Assembly (NCBI RefSeq): GCF_007004065.1
Contig: NZ_VFSV01000001.1
Location: 124,001-188,000 of the forward strand
Reading direction: 5' to 3'
DNA length: 64,000 bases
Source of the DNA: Palleronia caenipelagi
GTDB lineage: Bacteria > Pseudomonadota > Alphaproteobacteria > Rhodobacterales > Rhodobacteraceae
Part shown: piece after piece, positions 36,038 to 44,752 of the stretch
Position numbering within the stretch: the stretch's first letter is position 1
Layout: the number at the start of each line of letters is the position of its first letter
Position numbers and translations under genes: made by a program
Notes under the pieces: generated by a model
What the model saw: the letters and a program-made list of their open reading frames with translations, nothing else
What the model was told of the DNA's origin: nothing
The model's database searches: none

Positions 36038-38674
36038 TCAGAAAGCCGGTTTGGTTTGGCGACGGCGCTGCAGAACGATAACGAGGCCCAGCAGCAAGAG
36101 GGCGGGGATGTAGAAGATCTGCGCCGGCAGACGGCTCGCATTCGGGGCCAGAACCTCCGTGATGCGTACCGGCTTGTCGGCGTAGAAGTCGAAATCGGCG
36201 AGCTTTTCCTGCAAAGGAGTGCCGAACATGGGCTCGTCGATGGCGCCGGGGGCCATGCCGGTGAGCATGACGCCGGTGGCGTTCATACGGGCGGCGGTGT
36301 CGCCTTCGGGCACGTCGAGGGCCAGTGTCGTCTCGGCCATGTCGCCGGTGTTGAAATCCGGTCCCGCGATCTTGATGCGGATCTTTTCGCCGGTCTGGGC
36401 GTCCGCGAGGATCTGTTCGAAGCCCGCCGGGTCCTGCACGGTGAATTTCGGCTGGATTCGGTCAAGCCAGAAATTCGGCACGAAGAGCGTGAAGGCCACG
36501 AGGAGCAGCATGAGCGACTCGAAGATATTTGACTTCGCGAGGAAGTAGCCCTGGGTGGCGGCCGCGAACAGCAGCATCGCGATGGTGGCGATGAAAAACA
36601 CGCTGATCGCCTGGATGATCCCGCCAGTGGTTCCGAGATCCACACCGTAGAGGATGAGGGTCGGATTGTAGATGAACAGGAAGGGCAGCGCGACCGTCCG
36701 CAGCGAATAGAAGAAAGCGGTGAAGCCGGTCTTGATCGGATCGCCGCCGGAGACGGCGGCGGCGGCAAAGGACGCGAGGCCCACAGGCGGTGTCACGTCG
36801 GCCATGATGCCGAAATAGAACACGAAGAGGTGGGCTGCGATGAGCGGAACGATCAGTCCCTCTTGCGCGCCCAGCGAGACCACGACCGAAGCCATGAGCG
36901 AGGACACCACGATGTAGTTTGCCGTCGTGGGCAGACCCATGCCGAGGATCAGGCTGAACACACCCACGAGCAAGAGCATGATGAACAGGTTGCCGAAAGA
37001 CAGCGCTTCGACGAGACCAGCCAGTTCGGTTCCGATAGGGGTCTTGGTCACCGTTGCGACGATGATGCCCGCAGCGGCGGTGGCGACGCCGATTCCGATC
37101 ATGTTACGGGCACCCGCGATGAGGCCCTCACGCAGATCAACCAGACCGTCATTGAACGCAGCGCCGGTGCGGCTCTCGCCCCGGAACAGCGCCTTCAGCG
37201 GCTTTTGCGTCACGATGATGAACAACATCAGCGCCGTGGCATAGAAGGCCGATTTTGCCGGGGATTGCTGTTCGACCATCAGGAACCAGACGAGGACGAG
37301 GATCGGCAGAACATAATGCAGACCGGTTTTCCAGACGTCAGCAACCTTCGGCAGAGCGATGCCTTCGCCGTGATCTTCGAGGGCGGAGGGGTCCAGCTCA
37401 TGTTGGTTGGCGGAAACCTTAACCAGCCAGAGATAGACAGCCAGCAAACCGATCGCGGCCACCGGTCCGGCGAGGCCGGGCAGGGCGGCGTTCAGACCGT
37501 TGATCAGGTAGATCAGAGCCGTGAAGCCGAAGCCGAACACCGCAAACCCGATGGCGAAATTCACAGCCATCCGACCCAGCGAGGATCCGACGCCGAGGGC
37601 GGGCATGTCCTTCTTCAGGGCTTCGAGGTGCACGATGTAGACCAGCGCGATGTAGGAGATCACCGCCGGGATGAAGGCGTGCTTGATGACCTCGACATAG
37701 GAGATGCCGATGAACTCGACCATCAGGAAGGCCGCCGCGCCCATGACCGGAGGCATGATCTGGCCGTTCACCGAGGAGGCGACCTCGACCGAGCCGGCTT
37801 GTTCGTTGGTGAAGCCCACGCGCTTCATCAGCGGGATGGTAAAGGTGCCGGTGGTGACCACGTTGGCGATGGACGACCCGGAGATCAGGCCAGTCATGGC
37901 GGAGCCGACGACTGCCGCCTTGGCCGGGCCGCCGCGAAGGTGACCGAGGCCCGCGAATGCGAGCTGAATGAAGTAGTTGCCCGCGCCCGCCTTGTCGAGG
38001 AGCGAGCCGAACAGCACGAAGAGGAACACGAAGGCCGTCGAGACGCCCAGCGGGATGCCGAACACGCCCGCGGTGTCGAGCCATTGCGCGGTGATCAGAG
38101 AGGTAAAGCTGAGCCCCTCATGTTCGATCAGTTCCGGGATGAGCCAGCCGGTCCCGAAATAGGCATAGGCGAGGAAGATCGCACCGACGATGGTCAGGGC
38201 CGGTCCCAGCGCACGGCGGGACGCTTCGAGCAGCAGCACGAGGCCCACGGCGCCGATGATGACCTGCGTCTGGGTCGGCAGGCCAGAGCGGGCGGTGTCG
38301 GCCAGCCGGTCGGCGAAGAAGAAGATGTAAAGCGCGGTCCCGGTCGCCACGAGCGCCATGATCCAGTCGGTCAGGGGAACGCGGTCGCGCGGGCTGTGCT
38401 TGGTGGCAGGATAGCAGAAGAAGGCGAGGAAGACGGCAAAGGCGAGGTGCAGCGGTCGGGTCTCCGAAGAGTTCAGTACCGGAAATGTACCGCCAAACCA
38501 AAGCATTGGCTGGGCAATCCAGAGCTGGAACAGGGACCAGATCAGCGCAACAGCCGCAATCAGCGCCGCAATCGACCGCGAGGCAGGCGAACGGGCTCCG
38601 GCATCCGAAGATGCCACCAGATCCTGCAATTCATCGTCGGTGAATTGCCGATCTGTCTCATTCGAGTTGGTCAT
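36038..38674 (-). CDS. TRAP transporter fused 4TM/12TM permease (DctQM type)
   Basis: An 878-residue inner-membrane protein with the fused small and large permease domains of TRAP transporters of the TAXI type. The N-terminal ~35 residues are charged, then helices from about residue 42 on; the large domain carries GSAMTGLISGSSIANVVTTG and LGMGLPTTANYIV. A C-terminal ~120-residue soluble segment with a PDZ-like or periplasmic DUF3394-like part precedes a last helix. No substrate-binding protein gene is adjacent, so the substrate is unknown. Confidence 0.92.
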   Translation of the reverse strand: MTNSNETDRQFTDDELQDLVASSDAGARSPASRSIAALIAAVALIWSLFQLWIAQPMLWFGGTFPVLNSSETRPLHLAFAVFLAFFCYPATKHSPRDRVPLTDWIMALVATGTALYIFFFADRLADTARSGLPTQTQVIIGAVGLVLLLEASRRALGPALTIVGAIFLAYAYFGTGWLIPELIEHEGLSFTSLITAQWLDTAGVFGIPLGVSTAFVFLFVLFGSLLDKAGAGNYFIQLAFAGLGHLRGGPAKAAVVGSAMTGLISGSSIANVVTTGTFTIPLMKRVGFTNEQAGSVEVASSVNGQIMPPVMGAAAFLMVEFIGISYVEVIKHAFIPAVISYIALVYIVHLEALKKDMPALGVGSSLGRMAVNFAIGFAVFGFGFTALIYLINGLNAALPGLAGPVAAIGLLAVYLWLVKVSANQHELDPSALEDHGEGIALPKVADVWKTGLHYVLPILVLVWFLMVEQQSPAKSAFYATALMLFIIVTQKPLKALFRGESRTGAAFNDGLVDLREGLIAGARNMIGIGVATAAAGIIVATVTKTPIGTELAGLVEALSFGNLFIMLLLVGVFSLILGMGLPTTANYIVVSSLMASVVVSLGAQEGLIVPLIAAHLFVFYFGIMADVTPPVGLASFAAAAVSGGDPIKTGFTAFFYSLRTVALPFLFIYNPTLILYGVDLGTTGGIIQAISVFFIATIAMLLFAAATQGYFLAKSNIFESLMLLLVAFTLFVPNFWLDRIQPKFTVQDPAGFEQILADAQTGEKIRIKIAGPDFNTGDMAETTLALDVPEGDTAARMNATGVMLTGMAPGAIDEPMFGTPLQEKLADFDFYADKPVRITEVLAPNASRLPAQIFYIPALLLLGLVIVLQRRRQTKPAF

Positions 38675-38779
38675 GAAACGATTGTCTCCCTCTTGGCCCT
38701 GTGCCGGATCTCTCGGCACAGGGATTCGTCCTGACGCGTTACTTTGCGGTATTTCCCGGGATTATGCCAGAAACCGCGA

Positions 38780-39571
38780 TCAGCGGATGGCTCTTCGCCC
38801 GTACCACGATTGCCAGTCTGCCGGACTCCCGTTGAAGGCGTTTAGATCCACGTCCCCTGCGATCCCCGGAACACGCCCAGTCGCCGAGTACTGCCAGATC
38901 CGCCATGGGGTGCGGTCATAGACCTCGCGGACCGGCTTTGCTGTGGAGCGCAGCCAGAATTCGGCGCGCAGTGGCCGAAGGTCGCGGTCGTCCCAGATCT
39001 CCTTCGTCGCGTAGACCAGCGGGCGCTGGCCGTAATGACGCTCCAGGATGTCGAGGAAAATCTGCGCCTCGCGGATAACCTCACCCTGCGGCGGACGACG
39101 GGTGCAGGTGGGGGAGAAGGGCGTCCATTCCAGATCCAGAACCGGTGGCAGGTCGCCCGCGCGCTTGGGGACGTTACGAATAAACCAGCGCGCCTGCTCG
39201 GCAGCTGGGCGGCACCAGTAGAAGAAGTGGTACGCTCCCACCGCGACACCCGCGCGTGCCGCGTTGTCGTGGTTCGCGGCAAAGGCCACATCCAAGAGGT
39301 CGCCGCCCTCCGTGGCCTTGATCCAGGCAAAATTCACCCCGGCGCGCTTTGCGGCGTTCCAGTCGATTGTGGCCTGATATTTGGACAGATCGACGCCGTG
39401 GACGCGAAAATTGCGGGGGCTCTGACTGCCAAACTCAACCGGATCGGCATCGGAGAATTGCGGCGGACGGGTCTGGGAAGCATTCACATCGGTCCGCACC
39501 GGTTCCGACCGGCCACAGGCTGTAAGGAAGACAAGTACAAGGAAAAAAGCACGGCGCATTTGCAGCCTCAT
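38780..39571 (-). CDS. GH25-family (lysozyme-like) lipoprotein
   Basis: A 263-residue protein with signal peptide and lipobox LTACGRS, then a glycoside hydrolase 25 domain: GVDLSKYQATIDW, AWIKATEGGDLLD, YHFFYW, the acidic LDLEW and the late IWQYSATGRVPGI...DVDLNAF. GH25 enzymes cleave the glycan of peptidoglycan; this would act in the periplasm while tethered to a membrane. The start could also be the ATG at 39559. It is single, upstream of the TRAP operon on the same strand but separated by 105 bp. Confidence 0.9.
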   Translation of the reverse strand: MRLQMRRAFFLVLVFLTACGRSEPVRTDVNASQTRPPQFSDADPVEFGSQSPRNFRVHGVDLSKYQATIDWNAAKRAGVNFAWIKATEGGDLLDVAFAANHDNAARAGVAVGAYHFFYWCRPAAEQARWFIRNVPKRAGDLPPVLDLEWTPFSPTCTRRPPQGEVIREAQIFLDILERHYGQRPLVYATKEIWDDRDLRPLRAEFWLRSTAKPVREVYDRTPWRIWQYSATGRVPGIAGDVDLNAFNGSPADWQSWYGRRAIR

Positions 39572-39746
39572 GATGATGGACGGGTCGCCCCCAAGCGCGT
39601 GACGGTGATCGGCGGCGCGGTCTCCGGGGCACTCTTACTTGTGCCTTAGCATTCGCGTTAAGGGGGTAAAACCTTTCTCCTCCGAAATGCCGAAAAATGT
39701 GATAGTATGGGCCTATTGTTCAGTCATTTTTAAAGGAGTACATTTC

Positions 39747-40748
39747 ATGCCAGACGGATCCGTTCCACCGGACGAGCCCCATAAACCAGCTTCCAATGCG
39801 ATGGGACCCTCGGATCCTTCGACCGAGGCTCTGAGGGAAGAGGCCGCGCCCTGCCGCCCGCGATTGGGTGAAAGGGACACCCGCGGTGCCGAAATTCGCG
39901 AGGTGCATTGGTGCTTGCCGGAATTTATGGTGTATCGTTGCGACGATGGAGTGTTTGCGTGCTTCTCCGATGATCCGGAGACAGCCCGCACCCAGTTGAA
40001 AAGTTATCTCTCGCTGGGTGTCAGTCTCGCCGAAATCGAACATCTGCGCGGTTTGTGGGACGATGGGCTCGACTTTCGCTGGTGGAATCCGTTCAGTTGG
40101 AAACAACCGGTCTCCAAACGGCGCAAACAGATCAGCGAGCTGGCCCATAATCGTGAGGTTGCCCGGTGCATCGCGCAGGCTCTGATCGGAGATGTTGCCG
40201 AATCCAAGGCGGGGCTGAGCGCGCTGCGGGAACGCTGGGCGGCGCAAAACCGGAACTGGATGCGGGTCGTGCATCTGATGGTGAATATCCTGCTGGTGCT
40301 GTTCGTGGTCATCTTCTGCCTGACCCTGGTGCGCAGCAATTACGTGTCAGCCTTTGGTTTCAACGCAAAAGAGATGACGCTTGCCTCGATGATGGGGGCT
40401 GTGGGGGCGTTGTTTTCGACGACGGTCGGTTTGCGCAACATGGCTGTCGATCCGTCCGTGCGTATGATCGTGCATTTCGTCTACGCACTCCAGCGGATCA
40501 TGGTCGGCGTATTGGGCGCGATGGTGCTGTATATCGGCTTACGAGCTGGCGTGCTCTTCGAACTGATGGCGCCGGGCTTGCAAGAAGCCGAGCCCATTGG
40601 TCCCAGTCAGGATTTTGAGCGATATTGGTTGGCCTTTGCGTCCATTCTCGCCGGGTTCAGTGAGCGGCTGGTTCCGAACATGCTTAGCAGCCGTTCCGCT
40701 GAAGTGGACCAAGCTGACAGCGGGCCGAAATCTGACACGACGGCCTAG
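39747..40748 (+). CDS. Unrecognised four-helix membrane protein
   Basis: A 333-residue protein, started at ATG 39747 after AAGGAG (39733-39738). Residues 1-40 are disordered and Pro-rich, 50-165 soluble, with many Trp (HWCLPEFMVYRCDDG, FRWWNPFSW), then four helices near 175-196, 210-230, 248-272 and 292-308, and a polar tail. The ending of the last helix, LAGFSERLVPNML, resembles a segment seen in other membrane proteins of unknown function. No family recognised. It is monocistronic, between a GH25 gene and the BMP operon. Confidence 0.75.
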   Translation: MPDGSVPPDEPHKPASNAMGPSDPSTEALREEAAPCRPRLGERDTRGAEIREVHWCLPEFMVYRCDDGVFACFSDDPETARTQLKSYLSLGVSLAEIEHLRGLWDDGLDFRWWNPFSWKQPVSKRRKQISELAHNREVARCIAQALIGDVAESKAGLSALRERWAAQNRNWMRVVHLMVNILLVLFVVIFCLTLVRSNYVSAFGFNAKEMTLASMMGAVGALFSTTVGLRNMAVDPSVRMIVHFVYALQRIMVGVLGAMVLYIGLRAGVLFELMAPGLQEAEPIGPSQDFERYWLAFASILAGFSERLVPNMLSSRSAEVDQADSGPKSDTTA

Positions 40749-40756
40749 GGGAAATT

Positions 40757-40787
40757 CGGGGCGCGCTGGATTCTGCCGCGCGCCCCG
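40757..40787. terminator. Hairpin between the unknown membrane gene and the BMP operon
   Basis: CGGGGCGCGC at 40757-40766 pairs with GCGCGCCCCG at 40778-40787. It serves two convergent genes but lacks a strong T-run. Confidence 0.7.
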
Positions 40788-40794
40788 GATCAGT

Positions 40795-41871
40795 TTAGTT
40801 CGGGATGTCGCCGGACAGGCCTTCGACATAGAAATCCATACCCGCGAGCGTGCCGTCATCGGCGGTCTCGCCTTCGACGAGCCACGCGGAACCGTCCTGC
40901 TTGTTGATCGGCCCGGTGAACGGATGGGTCTCGCCGGACGCGATGGCGTCTTTGAGTGCCAGCGCTTCGGCCTTCACGTCAGCAGGCACGGCGTCGGAGA
41001 TCTCTCCGATTTCCACCATGCCGGGTGCGATGCCGTCCCAGGTGGACTTGCTCTCCCAGGTACCATCCATCACCGCCTGCACGCGGTCGATGTAATAGGG
41101 CGCCCAGTTGTCGATGATCGACGAGACGCGCGGCATCGGGGCGTATTCGCCCATATCCGAGGCCTGACCGAAGGTGATCACGTTCCCGGCTTCGGCGGCC
41201 GCGGCCTGCGGGGCGGTGGAGTCGGTATGCTGGAGCACCACGTCCGCGCCCTGTTCGATCAGCGCCTTGGCGGCGTCGGCTTCCTTGGCCGGGTCGAACC
41301 ATGTGAAGGCCCAGACCACGTTGAACTCCACATCGGGGTTCACTTTCTTCGCCGCGAGATAGGCGGCGTTGATGCCGCGGATCACTTCGGGGATGGGGAA
41401 GGAGGCGATGTAGCCGATCTTGTTCGACTTGGTCATCCGGCCTGCGATGAGGCCTTGCACAGCCCGGCCCTCATAGAAACGGGCGGAGTAGTTGGAGACG
41501 TTCTCGGCGGTCTTGTAGCCGGTGGCGTGCTCGAACTTCACATCCGGAAACTTGGCCGCGACATTCATCGTCGGGTCCATGTAGCCGAAGGAGGTTGTAA
41601 AGATCAGATCGGCGCCAGACAGCGCCATCTGAGTCATGACGCGCTCGGCATCGGCCCCCTCGGGGACGCTCTCCTGATAGACGGTCTCGACCTTGTCGCC
41701 GAAATGCTCTTCGACGGCCAGACGGCCCTGATTGTGCTCATAGCTCCAGCCGCCATCGCCGACGGGGCCCACGTAGATAAAGCCGACCTTGGTCTTGTCG
41801 TCCTGAGCGAACGCGCCGGTGGCCAGCGCGGCCAGCGCCGCGGCGCCGAGCAGGGTTCTTCTGCGGATCAT
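40795..41871 (-). CDS. BMP-family ABC transporter substrate-binding protein
   Basis: A 358-residue periplasmic binding protein of the basic membrane protein family (purine nucleoside/nucleobase binding). The N-terminus MIRRRTLLGAAALAALATGAFA has an RRxTLL motif compatible with Tat export. The mature part has KVGFIYVGPVGDGGWSYEHNQG, a hallmark of the family, and GLIAGRMTKSNKIGYIASFP. The start at 41871 overlaps the ion-channel gene stop by 4 nt (ATGA). It is the last gene of the transporter operon. Confidence 0.93.
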   Translation of the reverse strand: MIRRRTLLGAAALAALATGAFAQDDKTKVGFIYVGPVGDGGWSYEHNQGRLAVEEHFGDKVETVYQESVPEGADAERVMTQMALSGADLIFTTSFGYMDPTMNVAAKFPDVKFEHATGYKTAENVSNYSARFYEGRAVQGLIAGRMTKSNKIGYIASFPIPEVIRGINAAYLAAKKVNPDVEFNVVWAFTWFDPAKEADAAKALIEQGADVVLQHTDSTAPQAAAAEAGNVITFGQASDMGEYAPMPRVSSIIDNWAPYYIDRVQAVMDGTWESKSTWDGIAPGMVEIGEISDAVPADVKAEALALKDAIASGETHPFTGPINKQDGSAWLVEGETADDGTLAGMDFYVEGLSGDIPN

Positions 41872-42686
41872 GAGGGGTCTCTCCCTGTTGCAGTGTTGGA
41901 AGTGTCGTCGTCTGTGGTGTCGGACTTGTCCGTCCCGGACTGGGTAATCGGCGCGCCGGGTTTCGACGCGCTGGCGCTGCGGCGGACGCCCGATTCCTTC
42001 AGGAGTGCGGTGGTGATCAGACTGCCGGGGATCGCCACGATCCCAAGCCCGACCAGCAGCGTCAGCGTCGTAAAGAACCGCCCCCCCGTGGTGATCGGGT
42101 AGATGTCGCCATAGCCCACCGTGGTGAAGGTCGCGACCGCCCACCAAAGCGCGTCAGGGATCGACTGAAACGCATCAGGCTGGGCCTCATGCTCGAAATA
42201 GTAGATCCCGACAGCGGAGAGGAACATCACGATGGCGGCGAGGAAGATGAAGACCAGCAGCTCTTCCTTGCAGTCCGAGAGCGCCTCCTCGATGCGGAAC
42301 ACCGCGTTGTTGAGCCGCAGGAGTTTCAGCATGCGGAGCGCCAGAAACAGCCGCAGGCTGCGCAGGGCCTGAATATCGGGTGTCATCAGCAGCAGCGCGG
42401 GCGCCACCGCCGCGAGGTCGATCAGGCCCCAAAAGCTGAAGATGTAGCGCAGCCTGTGTTCGGCACTCCAGACCCGGACTGCGTATTCGATGGCGAACAC
42501 CGCGAGCAGCACAAATTCCACGATGACAAGGATGCCGTTCACGGAAGGGGGCAGCGATTTCATGCTCTCCATAGTGATCGCTGCAGCCGTCAGACCGATG
42601 GCGACGTAGAGCACGATCACAAAGGCCCGACCATATGTCGGATCTTCGCCCTCCAACGCCAGTCTTGCCCGCTTCTTGGTTATCAT
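41868..42686 (-). CDS. Voltage-gated-type potassium channel
   Basis: A 272-residue ion channel with six helices: an S1-S4 sensor-like block with positively charged S4 (RSLRLFLALRMLKLLRLN), and the pore with selectivity filter TTVGYGD. The C-terminal tail after about residue 225 is short and Ser/Thr/Asp-rich with no RCK domain. The start at 42686 is 7 nt after the permease stop, and its own stop overlaps the BMP start. Placement inside a nucleoside-type ABC operon is unusual. K+ selectivity follows from the filter; function here is unknown. Confidence 0.9.
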   Translation of the reverse strand: MITKKRARLALEGEDPTYGRAFVIVLYVAIGLTAAAITMESMKSLPPSVNGILVIVEFVLLAVFAIEYAVRVWSAEHRLRYIFSFWGLIDLAAVAPALLLMTPDIQALRSLRLFLALRMLKLLRLNNAVFRIEEALSDCKEELLVFIFLAAIVMFLSAVGIYYFEHEAQPDAFQSIPDALWWAVATFTTVGYGDIYPITTGGRFFTTLTLLVGLGIVAIPGSLITTALLKESGVRRSASASKPGAPITQSGTDKSDTTDDDTSNTATGRDPS

Positions 42687-42693
42687 CCGTTCG

Positions 42694-43623
42694 TCATGCC
42701 TGCGCGTGGAAGGGTTTGCCGAGACTTGCGGGCGCGGCGGTGCTGCGCCCTTTGCGCCGAGACATAACGACCAGCACAAGGATTGTCACCAGATAGGGGG
42801 ACATGGACAGATACTCCACCGGCAGCGCCACCCCGGCGGCTTGCAGGTTCAGCTGCAAAACCGTCAGCCCGCCAAAGAGATATGCGCCGATCAGAATCCG
42901 ACCCGCGCGCCACGAGGCAAAGACCACGATCGCCAGTGCGATCCAGCCCGCGCCCGCCGTCATACCTTCGGTCCATTGGGGCACCCGCACGAGGCTGAGA
43001 TATGCCCCGCCAAGCCCGGCCATCGCGCCGCCGAAGGCGATGGCGGCGAGGCGGTAGCCCAGCACCTTCAGCCCCAGCGCATGGGCCGCGTCATGGTTCT
43101 CGCCGATGGCCCGCAGGGTCAGGCCGGTGCGGGTGCGGTTCAGAACCCACCACACGGCAACCGTCAGGGCGAGGCTGGCATAGACCATCCAGTCATGGCT
43201 GAAAAACGCCCGTCCGAAAAACGGCAGATCCGAGAGCGGCCCGAGGTCGAGGCGGGGAGTGGAGGGCGGCTTGATCCCCACATAGCTCTGCCCCACGAGC
43301 GATGACAGTCCGAGGCCGAACAGCGTCAGAGCCAGCCCCGTTGCCACCTGATTGGACAGAAGCCCCAGCACCAGCGCGCCGAACACCATACTGAGCGCAG
43401 CGCCTCCGAGCGCGGCGGCGCCAAAGCCCAGAACGGGCGAGCCGCTCTCCACCGCGATGGCAAAGCCGCAGATCGCGCCGGTGATCATCATCCCCTCGAC
43501 CCCGAGGTTCAGCACCCCGGCCTTTTCCACCACCAGCTCGCCCAAAGCGGCCAGCAGGAGCGGCGTCGAGGCGACCATCAGCGAGGCTACCATCAATTCT
43601 GGGGAAATGGCGCTTAGATCCAT
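42694..43623 (-). CDS. BMP-type ABC transporter permease (second permease)
   Basis: A 309-residue inner-membrane permease of the branched-chain-like (NupQ/YufQ) type. It has about nine helices, GVLNLGVEGMMITGAICGFA near residue 35 and TVAVWWVLNRTRTGLTLRAIGENHDAAHALG in the cytoplasmic loop that contacts the ATPase. It follows the other permease after 19 nt. With the ATPase, the second permease and the BMP protein it forms a nucleoside or purine importer. Confidence 0.93.
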   Translation of the reverse strand: MDLSAISPELMVASLMVASTPLLLAALGELVVEKAGVLNLGVEGMMITGAICGFAIAVESGSPVLGFGAAALGGAALSMVFGALVLGLLSNQVATGLALTLFGLGLSSLVGQSYVGIKPPSTPRLDLGPLSDLPFFGRAFFSHDWMVYASLALTVAVWWVLNRTRTGLTLRAIGENHDAAHALGLKVLGYRLAAIAFGGAMAGLGGAYLSLVRVPQWTEGMTAGAGWIALAIVVFASWRAGRILIGAYLFGGLTVLQLNLQAAGVALPVEYLSMSPYLVTILVLVVMSRRKGRSTAAPASLGKPFHAQA

Positions 43624-43642
43624 GGCTTACCTCCCTCGCGGT

Positions 43643-44731
43643 TCATGCCCGCACCTCGCGACGACCCAGCCGGATCCGGTAATTGGTCAGCACATCCACG
43701 GCCAGCAGGAAGAACAGCAGCATGCCCTGAAAGGCCTGAATGGCGGCGATTGGAATCCCCAGCATAAAGGACGCAAGCTCACCGCCGATATAGGTCAGCG
43801 CCATCAGAAGCCCCGCCAGCACGATGCCGATGGGATGGAGCCGCCCCAGAAAGGCCACGATGATTGCAGTAAACCCGTAGCCCACGTTGAAATCGATGCT
43901 GATCTGGCCTGCGGGGCCGGTGGCCTCGAAGATCCCCGCCAGTCCCGCCAGCGCACCCGAGAGGCCGAGGCAGAAAATCACCAGCCGCTCCGGAACGACG
44001 CCTGCGAAGCGCGCGGCCCTCGGCGATTGCCCGGCGAGGCGGATGTGAAAGCCCAGCAGATGCTTTTGTAGCAGGATATAGGCGAAGATCACCGCGATGA
44101 TCGCGGCCACCACGCCCCAGTGAGCGCCCGTGCCCGGGATCAGCTCCGGGTTCGCTGCGGCAGGCCATTGGGACAGGTTGCGCGAGCCGGGAAAGCCCCC
44201 GCCATCGGGGTTGCGCAACGTGCCCACGGCCATGGAGGCCAGCAGGTTCTCGGCCACATAGACCAGCAAGAGCGACACGAGGATCTCGTTGGTGTGGAAA
44301 CGGGTTTTCAGGATCGCCGGGATCATCGCCCAGAGCCAGCCCCCGAGGGCGCCCGCGAGCACCATCATCGGGAAAATCAGGGGCGAGTCGGACGGGTAGA
44401 GCGCCAGACCCGCACCCGCGCCACAGAGCGCACCGATGATGTATTGCCCCTCGGCGCCGATATTCCAGATCCCGGCCCGAAAGCCGAGCGCGAGCCCGGT
44501 GGCGATCAGGATCAGGGGGGCGGCCTTGACCAGAAGTTGCGGCCTCGAATAGCTGGCGAACTGAGCGTCAAAGAGCGGATCGTAGAAGATAGTGCGGAGC
44601 GCGGCGACCGGGTCCTTGCCCAGCACCGCAAACATCAGCCCGCCCGCAACCAGCGTCAGAATCACTGCCAGCAGAGGTGTGGCCCAGGCCCAGACCCGCG
44701 AGGGCTGGGCGCGTTTTTCCAGCGCAATCAT
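43643..44731 (-). CDS. BMP-type ABC transporter permease (first permease)
   Basis: A 362-residue permease of the NupP/YufP type with about ten helices. AGIWNIGAEGQYIIGALCG (residues near 86-105) is the family's typical loop, and HLLGFHIRLAGQSPRAARFAG forms the coupling loop. It lies 21 nt after the ATPase gene and 19 nt before the second permease. Confidence 0.93.
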   Translation of the reverse strand: MIALEKRAQPSRVWAWATPLLAVILTLVAGGLMFAVLGKDPVAALRTIFYDPLFDAQFASYSRPQLLVKAAPLILIATGLALGFRAGIWNIGAEGQYIIGALCGAGAGLALYPSDSPLIFPMMVLAGALGGWLWAMIPAILKTRFHTNEILVSLLLVYVAENLLASMAVGTLRNPDGGGFPGSRNLSQWPAAANPELIPGTGAHWGVVAAIIAVIFAYILLQKHLLGFHIRLAGQSPRAARFAGVVPERLVIFCLGLSGALAGLAGIFEATGPAGQISIDFNVGYGFTAIIVAFLGRLHPIGIVLAGLLMALTYIGGELASFMLGIPIAAIQAFQGMLLFFLLAVDVLTNYRIRLGRREVRA

Positions 44732-44752
44732 CGCGTGGCTCCCGTCGTGGGT

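Noticed and set aside
36830-38734. A 634-aa plus-strand open frame
   Set aside because: It is the antisense shadow of the TRAP permease; its protein is rich in Arg/Asp/His/Gly without any domain, and has no ribosome site.
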